A DNA stretch of 64,000 nt from Auricularia sp. M13 (taxonomy: Eukaryota; Basidiomycota; Agaricomycetes; Auriculariales; Auriculariaceae). Within the stretch, counting starts at the first letter, position 1, and every line of letters starts with the position of its first letter. The stretch covers positions 2,108,001 through 2,172,000 of the forward strand of contig CM073195.1 of the NCBI GenBank assembly GCA_037042915.1, given 5' to 3'. The notes beneath the pieces are model-generated. The model made no database searches and had not been told where the DNA came from. It worked only from the letters and a program-made list of their open reading frames with translations. The translations under genes and the position numbers were made by a program. Shown piece after piece: positions 9,901 to 22,232 of this stretch.

Positions 9901-12447
9901 AGGTGGTCGTAACGGGAAGACGAAACATAGTCCGTCAGCTCTGGCCTCATTACAACCGCAAAACAAAGCCGACGCACTGTCCAATCGTCCAAGTACTCAT
10001 ATCCGGGTTCTCATGCTCCTTCATTGCGCGCACGCCGCCGATGAAATCGGCAGGCGTAAGCTGTAGCATAGCCGGAAGGCTTCAGCTTCTCCAACAAGTC
10101 CAACGCGCATGCATGGCGTACCTCGTCGAACTTCTTGTCCGGCCCAAAGATCTTCGCAAAGACTCCCTCGGTCCAGCGTTCGTCCGCCTGGCTCACGATG
10201 GCATGCCACTGAAGAATGAAAGCATCAGCGACCAAGTCAGTGCGGGCCGCGTGAGCGCCAGCGAGCAAGTCAGGATGCGTGGGGCTAGCGTAACGTTCAA
10301 GGCAAGCCGGCGTGCCCACCAGCCATACATTCACGCCGAGTGCGAATGGCACCCAGTCTGAGCGCGAGTGCCACACTCAGTCCGAGCGCAAGCGCAGCCA
10401 AGTCACACAATATGAAGCCAGCGCACAGTGCGGAAACCAGACAAGGGAAGGGAGCATACGCACGTGGTAGACATGGTTGAACTCGACCGAGCACGAGTTG
10501 CCCTCGCCGCGGCCGACGAACGACCGGTCCTCCGCGCGGATCTCCTCGAACGGGTCCAGCGTCCACGAGCTGCCGCTGCGCACGAGGCCGAGGATAGTCG
10601 AGAAGTAGTCGCTGCGTGCGCGCGTATTAGCGGGCAGCTTACACAAGCTGACGAAAGGAAAGCAGGAAAGAGCGGGACGAAGCGACGAAAGGGGTAGCGG
10701 TTGACGATGGGGAAGGGATGAACCAGCCGACGAGGAAGGACAGCAGCACCAGAACAGCCGGGACGGGAAGACGACAACGCAACGCACGAGAAGACGGCCA
10801 TGGCGAACCACGCGACGTTGATGAGCTTGGCCGTGTTGAAGATCTCGTCGTCCTGCTTCAGCAGGCGGTCGCAGATCTGCTCCTCGGACATGTCCTTCTG
10901 GCTGAACGGGCCCGCAGCTGAACAAAATCATACAGCGATGAGCCAGCGCGAGAGGGAGACGAGAAATACGGACCGCCGCGCGAATCCTCGACGTGCGTCG
11001 CCGCGCCCGCCGCCTTGGCCGCCTTGTCCATTCCGCCACCCTCCTTGTCCGCGCCGGGCGGCGGCGGGAAGCGCAGCGGGTCGGTCCAGACGCCGCGCTC
11101 GTTGATCTCGAGCAGCTTCGCCGCGATGTACTGTAGCGTCCATCCTGATCAGCCTTCAGCGCACCAGCGAGAGCTAGAAGACCTACGTTGTGGTTCCTGC
11201 AGAACAGAACGAGGAAGACGGCGCTAGCGGGCGGGAGCAGCAAGAATCGGTCCTCGGCGAAGCTGTCCTCGTGCAGCAGCCCGCGGCCAAGCGGGCGGTG
11301 CGCGTACGCCGGCGAACCGTACCCCGTGTCGTTGTGCACATAGCGGTCCTCGTTATGGTACTTGCGCCGCACCGCGTCCTGCGCCTCGTCCGAGAAGCCG
11401 TACAGCGGCGACAGGTCGACATACGAATTGGTCAAGTTGATCGTGGGGTCCGCATGGTTGGTATAAAAGATCGTATGGATCACCAGCGCGGCAAAGCCGA
11501 ACATCAGGCTGCTCAGGCCCGCGGGGTGCTCGACGAACTTCTCGCGGCGCAGGAGCGCGTCGAAGACGAGGCTCGGGTCGGGGCGCGCGAGCTCGCTGAC
11601 GGCGTGCCGGCCCTGCACGGTGCGCGTGTAGTGCGAGCCCGCGCGGCCCATCTCGGGGTTCGAGAGCGAGTTGTAGGACCCGTCGGGGAGGCGCCAGGTA
11701 TACGTCGGTGGAGGAAGCGCAGGCCCCTGAGCGAGCGCGCCGTGTCCCTGTCCGCGCGTGTGTCCGAACTCGTGACGCTTGGCGTGCCCGTTCGCTTGGG
11801 CTTTGGCGTCGCCGTTGGAAGGCGGGGCGCTGCCGTTGCCGTTGGCAGCGACATCGCCGTTCGCGCTTTGCTGCGTGCCCGCGCCGTGTGTCCCCGCTGA
11901 CGTGAGCGCCGAGCGCATCGCCGGCGGGTGACTGTAATGCTCGCGCATGACGGGCCGGTCGATGTACGTCGCGGGCGGGTGGCTCAGATCGTAATACACT
12001 GTTGTGCGCGTCAAGGTCGACGTCTACGGTCCGGGTAAGACGTACACATTGTGACCACCGCCGTGTTGAGCGTCTTGGCGACAGACGACTCGGGCGGAAG
12101 CTTGCTGAGGAGTGTGAGGACGTGCTCGAGGAGCAGCTTGCGGTCGTCGATCGCGTTCTGGTGGCGCAGCGCGTCGACGATGCTCGCCAGTGTGCCCGCG
12201 TCCATGCTGATCGGGTTGCCGCGTTGAATCTGACTCAAGCATGAGCTGGAGGTCGGCGGCTAGCATACCAACGACTGACCTGCGCGCGAAACTTGGAAAT
12301 AATCTTGGCCGCAACGCCATGAGGGTCGTCCGCGTCGTCCACGTCGGCACCAAGTGCGCCATCGCGAGGAACAGACCGCAGACGGTCGGCGAGCGCGTCG
12401 CTGGTGCGCGCCGCCTTGTCCAGTACAGCTGAGACGAAACCCGACAT
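6931..12447 (-). CDS. ppo: Psi-producing oxygenase (Ppo)-type fatty acid dioxygenase with P450-like domain
   Basis: A gene of about 15 exons encoding a peroxidase/cyclooxygenase-like linoleate dioxygenase fused to a P450-like domain, of roughly 1,050 residues. Such enzymes dioxygenate C18 fatty acids to make oxylipin signals. Start 12447 (MSGFVSAVL) is preferred; an in-frame ATG also lies at 12510. Exons I could fix are 12447-12280, 12229-12046, 11998-11187 and 11130 onward; the last intron uses GTATGT to TAG and leaves YDE-stop at 6931. The distal haem histidine lies in VIHTIFYTNH, followed by NSYVDLSPLYGF. The catalytic Tyr and proximal His are in EFNHVYHWH, formed by splicing near 10465/10210. 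The GxDGxFxDxDLA, CTLNEFR and IDNLELY blocks are also present. In the P450-like domain (from about 9060 down) the cysteine-loop sequence reads LGDGVHQILG once spliced, so Ile sits where the haem-thiolate Cys belongs. That implies dioxygenase without diol-synthase activity. Confidence 0.9.
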
Positions 12448-13773
12448 CTCTTGCAGAGGGGAGACAAGGGAAGAGAGGGGGTCCAAGGCCGGGCGCGGGG
12501 CATGCCGCATGAATATATGCTAGGGGCCCGGTGCGCTAGAAGCTGCGCCCTCCATTCAGCGACGTCCAGTCTATTGAGCTGTCGGTCGGCCAAATGCGCG
12601 ACCCGCGAGCGGCAAGCCCGTCACCGGCGCGCTAATGCATGCGCATCCCGATTAGTGCATATATAACCTCGCTGGTGGCTCGTCGTGCGAGGGATGGTGT
12701 GACGCCGAGGATCCTTTAGGATTGGCGAAGGAAGAGCGGACCGGCCAAACAGTGCGCCAAATGCAGGGCTGCTGAAGCGGCAATCACCGTGTGTGAATAC
12801 TGGAGTTCTGGTGCAAGTTGGATTGCAAGCTCGACGCCGCTTTGAAGGGACTAGGAGGATGGATGTGCGGCATTCACAAGGAGAACAGAACATGATGCTC
12901 GTATATAGCGAGATAGAATCCAAGCGATGCGACTGGCAGGTCGAAGGATCGATAGAAAGCCCTGACATGGAGCAATGAGGACTCTCGAAATCTTAGGAGG
13001 GGATTGTCGACCCTGTCTCCAGAGTATCTGATGTCTAGGGTTGGATCGCGGAGACAATTCGGTCAACCGAAGTTCGAACGACGAGCAACGAGGATCCTTG
13101 AGCAGACTCGGAATGAAGGACTTGCGACATAGCCTGGATTCGTGGCGGTCGAGTGGTACAGATGAGATATCACATGCTATTAGTGTTCGGCAGTGGTGAA
13201 GCGGTCACGTTGCCAAGTTGCAGTACGTCGTAGACAGCGGTACTCGAGCCCAGATAGCATGGACGCGCAAGAATAATTGATGCTGTGGACTCAAATCCAG
13301 ATGAAAACTCTGGTCCGTCGTCGGAGTCACTGTGCGTCACGAACCTGCAGCAAACGGGCAGAGAAGCTGCGAGCCAGCCTGAACCATTTTAGTCCGAGCA
13401 CGCGGAAGCACCATGGCAGTGATAGGAAGCCCATGGCCTGACCTTGGGCATACAGCAGCGCTGCGAGCTGGGAAGTAGAAAGGCAACGAACAGATCTGCG
13501 GAGTTCAATTGGCCGCATGACGCATCACATGTTCCCTGATGACCAGTCCGTGGGTACAAGCCTGTATGAACGCATTTCAGGGTCCCAAAAAATCGGACTG
13601 CATTTTTTCAAAGATTGATTTACTGAGGATGATTTCTCCGCGACTCCGGACAGGAGATGCCTATTCCCAAAGGCGGAGTTGCGCATTGTGAAAGTATAAC
13701 ATTCCTTGTAGGTACTTGCGTGCATCAAAGCAACATCGCCCTATCTCACATCCAAACTCCAATCCCAGGCATC
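12448..13773. other. Intergenic, no gene recognised
   Basis: About 1.3 kb between the Ppo gene and the peptidase gene, which lie on the same strand. It must hold the Ppo promoter (just above 12447) and the 3' end of the peptidase gene. I see only short frames without domain features and no clear repeat. Confidence 0.5.
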
Positions 13774-16114
13774 CTAGACAGCCAACCCAAGCGGCGGCAC
13801 CTCGAACCGCGCAGAAAGCGCCCTCGCAGCGTCGAGCAGCGCGCGGTCTTCCTGCGCCACGACCTGATCGTCGGCCGAGAGCGCACCCTCGTTGACGTCG
13901 GGCGGGAATGCCCCCTGCTCGACCTCGCACACGGTGCCCGGCGCGGGCAGCGTGCCGTTGCGGAAGTACGCGCGGATGTACTTGGCGGTGCACAGCGACG
14001 GCGCGGCGAGCGAGCAGTGGCCTGGGCTGTTCTGCGTGAGCACGACCGCGTCTTTGAACCCTTTAGACATCTTTTTTGCGCTGTGGGGGGTAGGGGATGG
14101 CAGTTAGAGAGGAGGTAGGGGATGAGATGGAAAGACGCACGCCCAGAGCGGTGTGACCGGGTCTGAATTGTACGAGATGAGCGGGAAGTGCGAGCATTGG
14201 GGAATATAGAGTTGGACGGACCTGCAGTGTTTCCGATGAGGAGGATTGGGTGGCTCGTGTCTCCTTTGAAAGGACCTGACAAAGCAGGCGTTGGCATCTG
14301 ACAACTAGCAAAGGACAGGCGGGAGACGCACCGGCATATCGCTCGACAGCGCGGACCTTCCACCCCGTGCAATGCGTATGTATGGTCCAGATATCCGCAA
14401 AACTCGAAGTCTGGGCCATCCGGGCATAATGCCTCCTCTGCCTCTCCAAGTCCACATCCTTCTCCCCAAGCTCGTCCCCATCGCTGCACGCAATCGCAGA
14501 CGTCGTCTCCCCTACAGGCAACTTCGGCTCTCCCCCTCCCCCGCACGAGCAACGCCAGCTCGACACCGCGTTGCCACCGAGCTTATACAGCGGCCACCCG
14601 TCGCCGCGCTCCGCCGCGGCGAACGCCTCGAGCAGCGGGCGGAAGGCGTCGACGGGCTTGTACAGCGCGCGGAAGATCTGGCCCCGCGCGAGCGCGTTGT
14701 CGACTATGCCGTATTCGGTGCCGTTGCGCACGGCCAGGGGCGCGGTCTTCAGGGAGTCGAGGATGGCGTTAAGGCGTGCGGCGACGAGGGCGCCGGTTTT
14801 TTCGTGCAGAGGGCAGGAGGAGGAGGAGGCGCAGGCGTCGAGGGAGATTTGGAGGCCTTTGTCGGTGTCGAGAAGGTTGTTGTCCCATGCTGCTGCGTAG
14901 TAGTTCTCGGTGTCTGCGACGCCTACGGGAGGATTAAATGTCGTGCTGCAGGTTTGAGGGTTACGGGCTCGGCGTACCGTCTACAATGACACGCCCAACG
15001 TTATCCTGCGCTGTATCAGACGAAGCTCAGTGAGCGAGCTGAATTTATGGACGTACGGGGAACATCGAGGCAAACGTGATGCCGAGGACTGTCCCGTAAC
15101 TGAAGCCCCAATACTGCAGCTTATCGCGCCCGTGCGCCTTCGTGATCGCCAGCATGTCACGCGCGACGATGGCCGTCGACATGTGCTGCGCGGTGAGCTT
15201 CTGGCGCTCCTCGACGAGGTCGCCCATGATCTTCGAGTATCCGGCGAGCTTTGCCAGCGCGTCCGACGTGCTGTTGACCGAGGGCGGCTGCAGCAGCTCC
15301 CAGGTCATGCGCTCGGCGTCCGTCGCGAGCGTTTGGAGCGTCGGCGTCGTATGTCCGATGCCTAGAGCACGCCAAGGACGAACAAAGCGCGTCAATGGCA
15401 GCTGAAAGAACAACGAAGGCAGAACAACACGGAGATGAACGCACCGCGCGGGTCGAAGCCGATATGGTCGAAGTCGTCGCCTATAACTGCCGAAAAGTTC
15501 TGCCCGCGCCCAAGCACCATGTCGACGCCCGACCCGCCTGGGCCGCCCTGCGCCATAATTCAGACAAACGGAATGGGCGCACTGAGCGTGAATGGCGCAC
15601 CGGGTTGTAGAGGATGGGTCCGCGGTATAGGTCATGGCCCAGTGGATATTTGGAGGGATACTTTATGAGCGCGATCGCTGCTTTCAGCCCGTGTGGCTTT
15701 GCGTAGTCCAGAGGGACCTGCGGAATGAGGTTCAGAGGGTAGATATACACGTGCAACGGCGACAACTGACCTGCAGACGCATGCACTGATACGGGGCCTC
15801 GTAGCAGGGCACCCACTCCAAAGTTTCACTGGGCAGCAGCTGTAGGTCGATCGAGCATGAGCGCAGGTATCTTAGCGCTTTCATATGGTAATACAGACCT
15901 TGGACCAGTCAAACTTGTCATCAGCGCTCGTCGTAGAGGGCCATTGAGTCGGCGGCGTCGCGATCGGCGGGGACTCGCGGTAATACCACATAGTCCAGGC
16001 AACCAGCCCCAGCATGGCCATGAGCAGCGGCCTATGCTGTCTGCCCACGCGGGGGTCTTGTACCTTGACGACCTGCTGGCTGCCGTCGGGCGTGTCGACG
16101 AGACGATATTTCAT
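13774..16114 (-). CDS. Tripeptidyl-aminopeptidase-like alpha/beta hydrolase (peptidase S33 type), membrane-anchored or secreted
   Basis: A multi-exon gene whose start (16114) gives MKYRLVDTPDG, then a hydrophobic stretch (PLLMAMLGLVAWTMW) that could be a signal anchor. Splicing restores NPGGPGGSGVDM (oxyanion-region signature), IGFDPRG, the nucleophile elbow YWGFSYGTVLG, the acid GNTADPVTPLW across two introns, and the catalytic His in NSPGHCS. The Ser-Asp-His triad is therefore complete. A C-terminal YFRNGTLPAPGTVC tail matches the TAP-like C-terminal domain (a Cys after GTLPxxGT). A cysteine-rich CSCGGGG segment lies in the lid region. Proteins of this type remove short peptides from N-termini and are often secreted or vacuolar in fungi; the substrate here is unknown. 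Stop codon at 13774. Confidence 0.85.
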
Positions 16115-16924
16115 GGTGACGGTCAGGAATCAGGAACGGGTCCAATCCGCAGTCAAGAACCGGCCCGTCGGCGCCAACTGCACACACACACACCTGCTCG
16201 CACCGAGTGCCAATGTAAGATCGGCACCTGCAACAACAGGTGATATGAGACTATAGCAGCTCTGTTATCGACAAAATGATCACCTTACAGCGCCTCAGTC
16301 TCGTCCCTGAACGCTTCGGAATATGTACTTTAATTGTTAGCACTCGGACTCAGCCTGCAGGAAACACCGATACTACGGACGATGAGGTAAATCATCAGGC
16401 CGATGGAAAGTATCTCCCTGGTGCATGTCGAGCGTTCCTTGTGGCTGCGGCACGCCGGGTTTGTTGTCAACAGGCGCAAATGCTGTCAGAAGACTCTCAG
16501 ACCCGGGGCCCATCTTCCGCGGATCGCATGTTGTCCGAGCACCGTTTGGGGTATTTCGCAGTGTTTCAATGACACGCACTTTCAAGTAGCTCCTGAAGAT
16601 GCGGATAGAGTAGCTGCCGCGAGTCTCGATGTCGTGCAAATGATCTCGCAAAGCAGCTCGAGCGAAAATAAATCTTGCCCTTAAGTACCTACAGATCTTG
16701 CTCACTCACTGCTCCGAGTTCAGTTTGAGGATCTGGAGGGATAACCGGCGATATATTACGTGGTGCCAACGAGATTGAGACTCATGTAGAAATGGCAGCC
16801 GTCGATACTCTTAGATTACTGTACAGCTGCAGCATGTGAGTCTGACCCTTATGGCCGCGTGCAAACAAGAAGACTACTCACATCCGAATGTGTCGTGTAG
16901 TCGCGCAGTGGTCTCATCTATGAT
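16115..16924. other. Intergenic, no gene recognised
   Basis: About 810 bases between two minus-strand genes. A short (CA)n tract lies near 16181-16195. No frame with domain features. Confidence 0.5.
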
Positions 16925-17993
16925 CTACGAAGGCAGCCACGGAATCAGCCAGCGCAGCGCGCTCCAGAAGCTCTTCCACGGCCGCTCGCCCGGCCCGCGC
17001 TTGGTGACGGTGAGCACGGCGACGAGGCCGTCGACGGGTATGCGGTGGTTCAAGCCTGCACAGCGCGCGTCATCAATTGATCACGGTTAGTATAGTCGAT
17101 TGTCAAGAGCTTACCGTTCAGCCCGGGGTCCATGAGCCCCTGGACCCACTGCACCTCCGCCTTCCACTGCACGTCGGGCGAGATGGCGCGCTGCACGAGC
17201 AGGTCGCGCCCGATGTTGTACCCGTCCTGGACGATCGCGTGGTGGTCCTTGCCCGAGTGCTCTTTCGACACGCTGGACATAACATAACATAACATAAGAT
17301 CAGGAGGATAAGAGGGGGACGGACGGACGTGAGAAACCACGCGCCGGTGTTCGCGAGCGTGCCGTTCTGCTTGTAGGCGCGGAAGTGGTTGCCGCCCGCG
17401 AAGCTCTCCCAGCACGTCGTGCCCCAGAATGGGATGTATCGCCTGCAATGGTTGTCGGCGCGCACTCAGATGTATGGGGATACGGAGCCTACGCACCTGA
17501 ATGTTTGGCGCACGAGCAACTGCTCGCCGCGCAGACCCAGCCCGTCGCCGAGGTCCGCGAGCTGGATCTGGCCGATGTGCAGTCCGAGACATTCGTTACT
17601 GAAGCCAATTGACCTGTAATGAACCTTTAGGTCGGCAAATATTTGTGGGAAGAAATACTGGAAGCGTACCGTGCGTAGTCGAGAAAGCCAGAATGGCTGA
17701 GCACCTCGGGGTCGCTCTTGCCCGACACGATCACATTCAACGGTTCGCCATTGCGTGGATGGCCGACAATCTAATGCTTTGCATCAGCATTCCAAACCTT
17801 CCATACGCGCGAAAAGACAAAGAGAAACAGCACGCACATTGAGCATGCGCCCGCCGCGAAGCCGCGGGTCGACCCAGCCGGCCTCGCGCCCGTCCGGCTT
17901 CTCGATCTCGGCGGGCCGCTCGCAGTCGGGGAATGAAACCTCCAGCGCGCTGCTGAGCGCGAGGAGGAGCGTTAGAGGGAGCGCGGCGAGCAT
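16925..17993 (-). CDS. Small secreted protein of unknown function, several exons
   Basis: Start 17993 gives a classic signal peptide (MLAALPLTLLLALSSALE). The spliced product then includes LNIVGHPRNGEPLNVIVSGKS-like sequence, SIGFSNECLGLHIG, WGTTCWESFAGGNHFR, HHAIVQDGYNIGRD, and a C-terminal LNHRIPVDGL block ending FWSALRWLIPWLPS at the stop (16925). Conserved-looking cysteines, GGNHFR and DGYNxGRD suggest a folded extracellular domain. I have the impression of a conserved fungal secreted family but cannot name it. The hydrophobic C-terminus could be a membrane anchor. One intron contains an (AACAT)n run near 17279-17297. The gene shares its strand with the upstream peptidase but has its own introns and spacing. 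Confidence 0.7.
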
Positions 17994-18343
17994 GCTGGTC
18001 GACGGCCGCCGAGTTTCGCGTAGCTGACGCACGGAGAGGAGCTGAAGTGGCGCGGGCGGAGTGTGAATTAGGCGCCGATGCTCACGCCTCCGCTTGACCG
18101 ACCATGTCGCGGAGATTGCGCACAATCGTGACTTGTGGTAATCCGTTCACCCTCGTCTGCATTGGGTACACTGATACTGTGCTTGGCTTGCCGCAACCGC
18201 GCATTGGGCAGATTCAATTATTTCGAAACTCTTGCTACCGCTACTACTGTAGTCGAAATCCGAGGCATCAAATCGTATAACGCCCCAAGGGCCCTCGCGG
18301 GCAAACCCCGCTACCTTATGCAGTCAGTACATGGTTGTGTTCA

Positions 18344-19185
18344 TGTTGCGGTCATCACGGCCGTCGCAAGCTCTGTCCGTTCGTCCGCGGGTTTTACGCC
18401 GCTTCGCCGAGCGGTCGCTGCTGCATACAGTCGGCGTACTGTTTACCCTCGGACTGAGATTCGGCCAGGGTTGTAGACTTCGGGCTGAACGGCTCGGGAT
18501 ATGATCTACGCGCCGCTCTCTATCGGTCTATGGGGTGAGACGACCTCGGCGCATACCCCAATTCGGCTCGGTGGAGGTTTCCTACCCTCGGACCATGGTT
18601 CGGCTGCTCCCACCTCGCTGTATGCGTCGGGTACGTGCGCTGGGACGCTCGGGACAGACTCTAGGCCCCTCTTCGGACCTCGGACGGGCTTGGCTGGTCA
18701 CCCTGTGCAGCCCCGGAGGCTCGGAAACGCCTCTACTGGGCCTCCCACGGGCGCGCTGTCTCTCGGACGGATAGTGGTGAGGTTACTCTCGCCTGGTACA
18801 AGCTTGGCTACATCCTTGGAATCTCGGCTTTGGCTCGCAGCGGTTTGACGCCATCCCTATGCGCCCGTGTGACGCCCTCCCCCTCGGTCCGGGTCCTCGG
18901 TGTGTATGGTATATCTCGACACCTTAGCCCCGCCTCGGACCGTGCTCGACCGGAGGTCTGGAGGGGCGTCGGCGCCCTAGGAGATGATGGGGGATGCGCT
19001 CAATATCCCCAGGATCACCCTGGATCGGATCATCGGTCTCTGGAGATGGGTATATAGGTTGTGGGGTGTAGATGCGTGTACCCTAGGTTTGGTCTGGTCA
19101 ATTGTACCGCTTGTCCGTTCTTCCTCGTCCCTCTCTCCTCCTTTGGGCGTCGGCCTCGGCGAGTGACGAGCGCTCTGCTGTGACA
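18344..19185 (+). mobile_element. Solo LTR (same family as the nested element at 22233-26549)
   Basis: 842 bp beginning TGTTGCGGTCATC and ending GCTCTGCTGTGACA. It is flanked by a 5-bp target duplication GTTCA (18339-18343 and 19186-19190). It aligns end to end with the two LTRs at 22233 and 25692 but is clearly more diverged. A TATATA sits at about 19051. It lies alone with its own target duplication, so it is a solo LTR left by recombination. Confidence 0.9.
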
Positions 19186-19190
19186 GTTCA

Positions 19191-19999
19191 TGTGCTCATA
19201 AACCTGCTATTCTTTGGGCAGTACGCCGCCGGTAGCAGCACTCATGCGAGGATGGTTCCCACCTCGTCATTTGCGCCGCTACCTTGTTTGATGATCCCCA
19301 TGATCAGATTTTACATAGTCCAGTGTTCACAAGCCATGTGAAATCTTAATCTACTGTCTCCCAGATGTACCAAGCATGCTGACATTGCTGAGACTTGCGA
19401 TTTGTTGCAGCAACACAATGCACACAATATGTGGTCAAATGGGATGGGCTCGGAGTTGTTGTAGGGGGTGCGAGGCAAACCGGAGTGCCTGCAGAGTTCC
19501 CTGGAGCAAACCCGAGCGTTCTCTGCAGCTCAGGCGGTTTGGTGCTGTAAGCTACGGAACTTGTAAGGTCTTAAGTAGCTTGCGGAAATAGAGTCTCTTG
19601 CTTTCGGTAGAGCAGATGCTCGGATCGTGAGTTGCTCAAAGTCTCCAATTGCAAAAGAGCTGCCCGAATTGGGCCAGCAGTGAGCTCCTTAAATACATCT
19701 GAAAGATCCCCAAGTCATTACCTAGTCACTATCTACTACTGAGTCAAAGGGTGAGTCTTCTCAAGTCACACCTGGTGAGAATGAGTAGGTTAATGACTCC
19801 AAAGGATTCTCAGGTGCTATTCGAGGTTCTCAAGCGAATTACAATGTGTTGCTACGTAGGGTAAGCGAATTAAAACGTGAGTGACTTGTCTGCCGCTGCG
19901 GGACGAGCCCGAGAGCGGTCAGATGCTAACGCGGGCGGGCGAGTCACGCGTGCGCGCATGACACACGCCCTCCCGGCCAGCAAAATGCTGGACGCAAGC
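19191..19999. other. No gene recognised; possible remnant of the Gypsy 3' end
   Basis: About 800 bases downstream (in Gypsy orientation) of the polyprotein. A 3' LTR for that element would be expected here. I could not match any stretch of it to sequence above 50 kb, so no LTR is called. Confidence 0.4.
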
Positions 20000-20890
20000 C
20001 TAAACGGCGATGTCTTGGTCGTCGACGTTGGAAGCGACCGTGGATGCCAGTCCGAGACCAGCAACGCCCTCGGAGAGTCCGTTCTCGGTGGCAGCTCCCG
20101 CGTCGCTGACCATGTCATAATCTTCCTGCTCGTCTCCATTCTCCCAGCCTCCGTTGTCCGGAGGGAGCGGCGTCGAAGCCTCGATCGTGGTAGATGCGGA
20201 GCCGTGCGCGCTGAGCGCCGTGAAAGAGTAGGGCCCTGGGATGCCGAACGCAGGCGCTGTGAATGCCGACGTCACCGCCTGTGCCGGCGTTGACTCGCGC
20301 ATCTCCACGTCGCACGAGCGCGAAGTCGCAGCCCCAGTACCGTCACGCGGGAAGAATGTTGGCACGCGCCGCGCAGGCGCAAAAGCGCGTCGATTGCTGC
20401 CTATAATATGTAAGACGAGCAGAATGATGCAGATGAACAGCCGCATACCGCGGCGACCGACGCCAGCGTTGCGGCGAAAGTACCAGGTCCGCGGCGGCAC
20501 GTTGTGCGCTGATCGGGCCGTGGCCTGTACCTGGGTCGTGTGCAGGCGTGCGACCGTCGCATCGTGCTCGAGGATGATCTTGAGTGCGGCGACGGGGATG
20601 TTCAGCTTATCATTGTCGCGTTCCTGCTGCATCTGCGCCGCGTGCTCCTCGTCGCGCTGCTTGGCGCGCTCGGCCGCCTGGGTACGGCGGACGAACTCTT
20701 GGTCGATTGCTGCGTTGCCCTGAGCCGCGGATATGGCGTGCGGGTTGAACGCGTGGAACGCGTCATAATTGGGCGGCGCGTGTCCGGGGAAATCAGCACG
20801 CCTCGTCATAGCGCGACGAATGCCGTCAGCCCAGGCGCAGCACACGACGAAGGCCAGGTCATCGAAGCTGGGTGGTTTGTTGTATGCCAT
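20000..20890 (-). CDS. C-terminal extension or separate frame after Gypsy integrase, with a membrane-like segment
   Basis: In frame with, and directly downstream of, the integrase frame. An internal Met at 20890 (MAYNKPPSFDDL) may be a start of its own. The 296 residues include a coiled-coil-like charged region (AAERAKQRDEEHAAQMQQE), a hydrophobic stretch of about 16 residues (MRLFICIILLVLHIIG) following arginines, and an acidic, low-complexity tail. Gypsy polyproteins of this kind normally stop soon after the chromo-like segment. This could be a third element-encoded protein (env-like in position only), a captured host exon, or read-through. I do not recognise it. Confidence 0.45.
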   Translation of the reverse strand: MAYNKPPSFDDLAFVVCCAWADGIRRAMTRRADFPGHAPPNYDAFHAFNPHAISAAQGNAAIDQEFVRRTQAAERAKQRDEEHAAQMQQERDNDKLNIPVAALKIILEHDATVARLHTTQVQATARSAHNVPPRTWYFRRNAGVGRRGMRLFICIILLVLHIIGSNRRAFAPARRVPTFFPRDGTGAATSRSCDVEMRESTPAQAVTSAFTAPAFGIPGPYSFTALSAHGSASTTIEASTPLPPDNGGWENGDEQEDYDMVSDAGAATENGLSEGVAGLGLASTVASNVDDQDIAV

Positions 20891-22232
20891 GTTGGTGAAA
20901 ACGAGGCTCAGCTGGGTTCCGAGTGGACTTGGGCTCGAGACACGCGTCGATTTATAGCGTCGCGATGCCGTGACTTTCCCTACCCGTTGACGCAAGCTGC
21001 TTGCCGGGAAAACTGCAGCCGCAGCGGCCACACTGCCGCCGTCTGCGGATTGCCTCGGTATCCCGAATTTGCGATGCGGGTCATACCCCATGAGATCGCA
21101 GTAATCCCGAAACGCGGGGTCATCTTGCACTGCCGCAAGTGACTCCTCGGAAATGTGTTTGTCTTCCCATTTGACATAAAAGACAAACAAGTCATTGGCC
21201 TTTTTGAAGCCTACAATCTCATCAATCCGGCGGGACGCGCGTTCTAACGGCACTGTTGTGATATTTCGCCAGGAGCGTGCTGGGAACCGGGAGTCATCGT
21301 TCTCGACATAGGGTCTCAGCAATTCCGCGTGAAACACGGGATGAATCCGTCGCCGCAGCATTTCGAGGGGTAACTCCAGCTTGTAGCTAGCCCCAGGCAC
21401 TACCGTCTCTAGGACGCTGAAAGGGCCGATGTATTTAGGCAAGAACTTGCGCTTCAGTTGCTTAGGAACTGCCAGGTTTTTCGTACTAAGATAGACCTTG
21501 CTTCCTACTGGGAAGTCTGCAGGCCGGCGATGTTTGTTGGCCTGTATTGTTTGATCTACCCTGGCTGCGATGATCGCGTCATGTGCTGCCATTACGGTCT
21601 CGCGCATGCTCTCGGCGAATCGTTGAACGCCGGGATACGCCGGTGGCTTATCCCACGTGACCGCATTGGGATTGTAGCCATAATTCATGAAGAATGGACT
21701 AAAACCAGTACTGGCGGAAGTGGCTGAATTAAGGGCAAATTCAATAGCTGGTAATTTGCCCGCCCAATCCTTCTGATTTTCCCCAATGTACTGCCGTACC
21801 ATTTGGCCGATCGTCCGATTTGCTCGTTCCGTCATGCCATCTGTTTGAGGATGGTACGCGGTTGACATCCGTAGTTTTGTGCCTGTGAGCTCATGCAGCC
21901 GCCTCCAAAAAGGGCTCGTGAAGAGCACATCCCTGTCGCTTACGATAGACTCAGGCATGCCATGCAGCCTATAAACCGAGTGAAACAGCACATCTGCCAT
22001 ATCCTGAGCTGTATAGGTCGTTCTTGCAGGTACCAAGTGCACCATGGCCGAAAACAAGTCGATTATGGTACAAATTCGATCGTAGCGGCCGTGTCGTGCT
22101 TGCGAAACAGGGAGCGGCCCGACGAAGTCGATACCGATCATCTCCCATGGCCTAGATGGTACCGGAAGCGTTTGCAGTAGCCCGAGCGGCGCTTGAGTGT
22201 TGTCCTTGGTAGTGCGACAAGTATGGCAGGAA
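20891..22232 (-). CDS. Gypsy integrase core and C-terminal region (fragment of split polyprotein)
   Basis: Starts at the insertion point with the second half of the H2C2 zinc finger (CHTCRTTKD). The DDE core follows: first Asp in MIGIDFVGPLP, second in SDRDVLFTSPFW, and Glu in HPQTDGMTERANR. Then come the SH3-like C-terminal region (KRKFLPKYIGPFSVLE and RIHPVFHAELLRPY) and a chromo-like segment (FYVKWEDKHISEESLAAV). Integrase joins the cDNA to the target. The catalytic residues are intact; the gene is inactive because it is cut off from its N-terminal part by 4.3 kb of foreign DNA. Confidence 0.9.

Noticed and set aside
13020-13110. Possible tRNA-like T-loop (AAGTTCGAACGAC)
   Set aside because: No matching acceptor stem, D-arm or anticodon arm could be folded by eye.
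19191-19999. 3' LTR of the outer Gypsy element
   Set aside because: No matching sequence found upstream of the gag-position frame, and no clear TG...CA ends with a target duplication.
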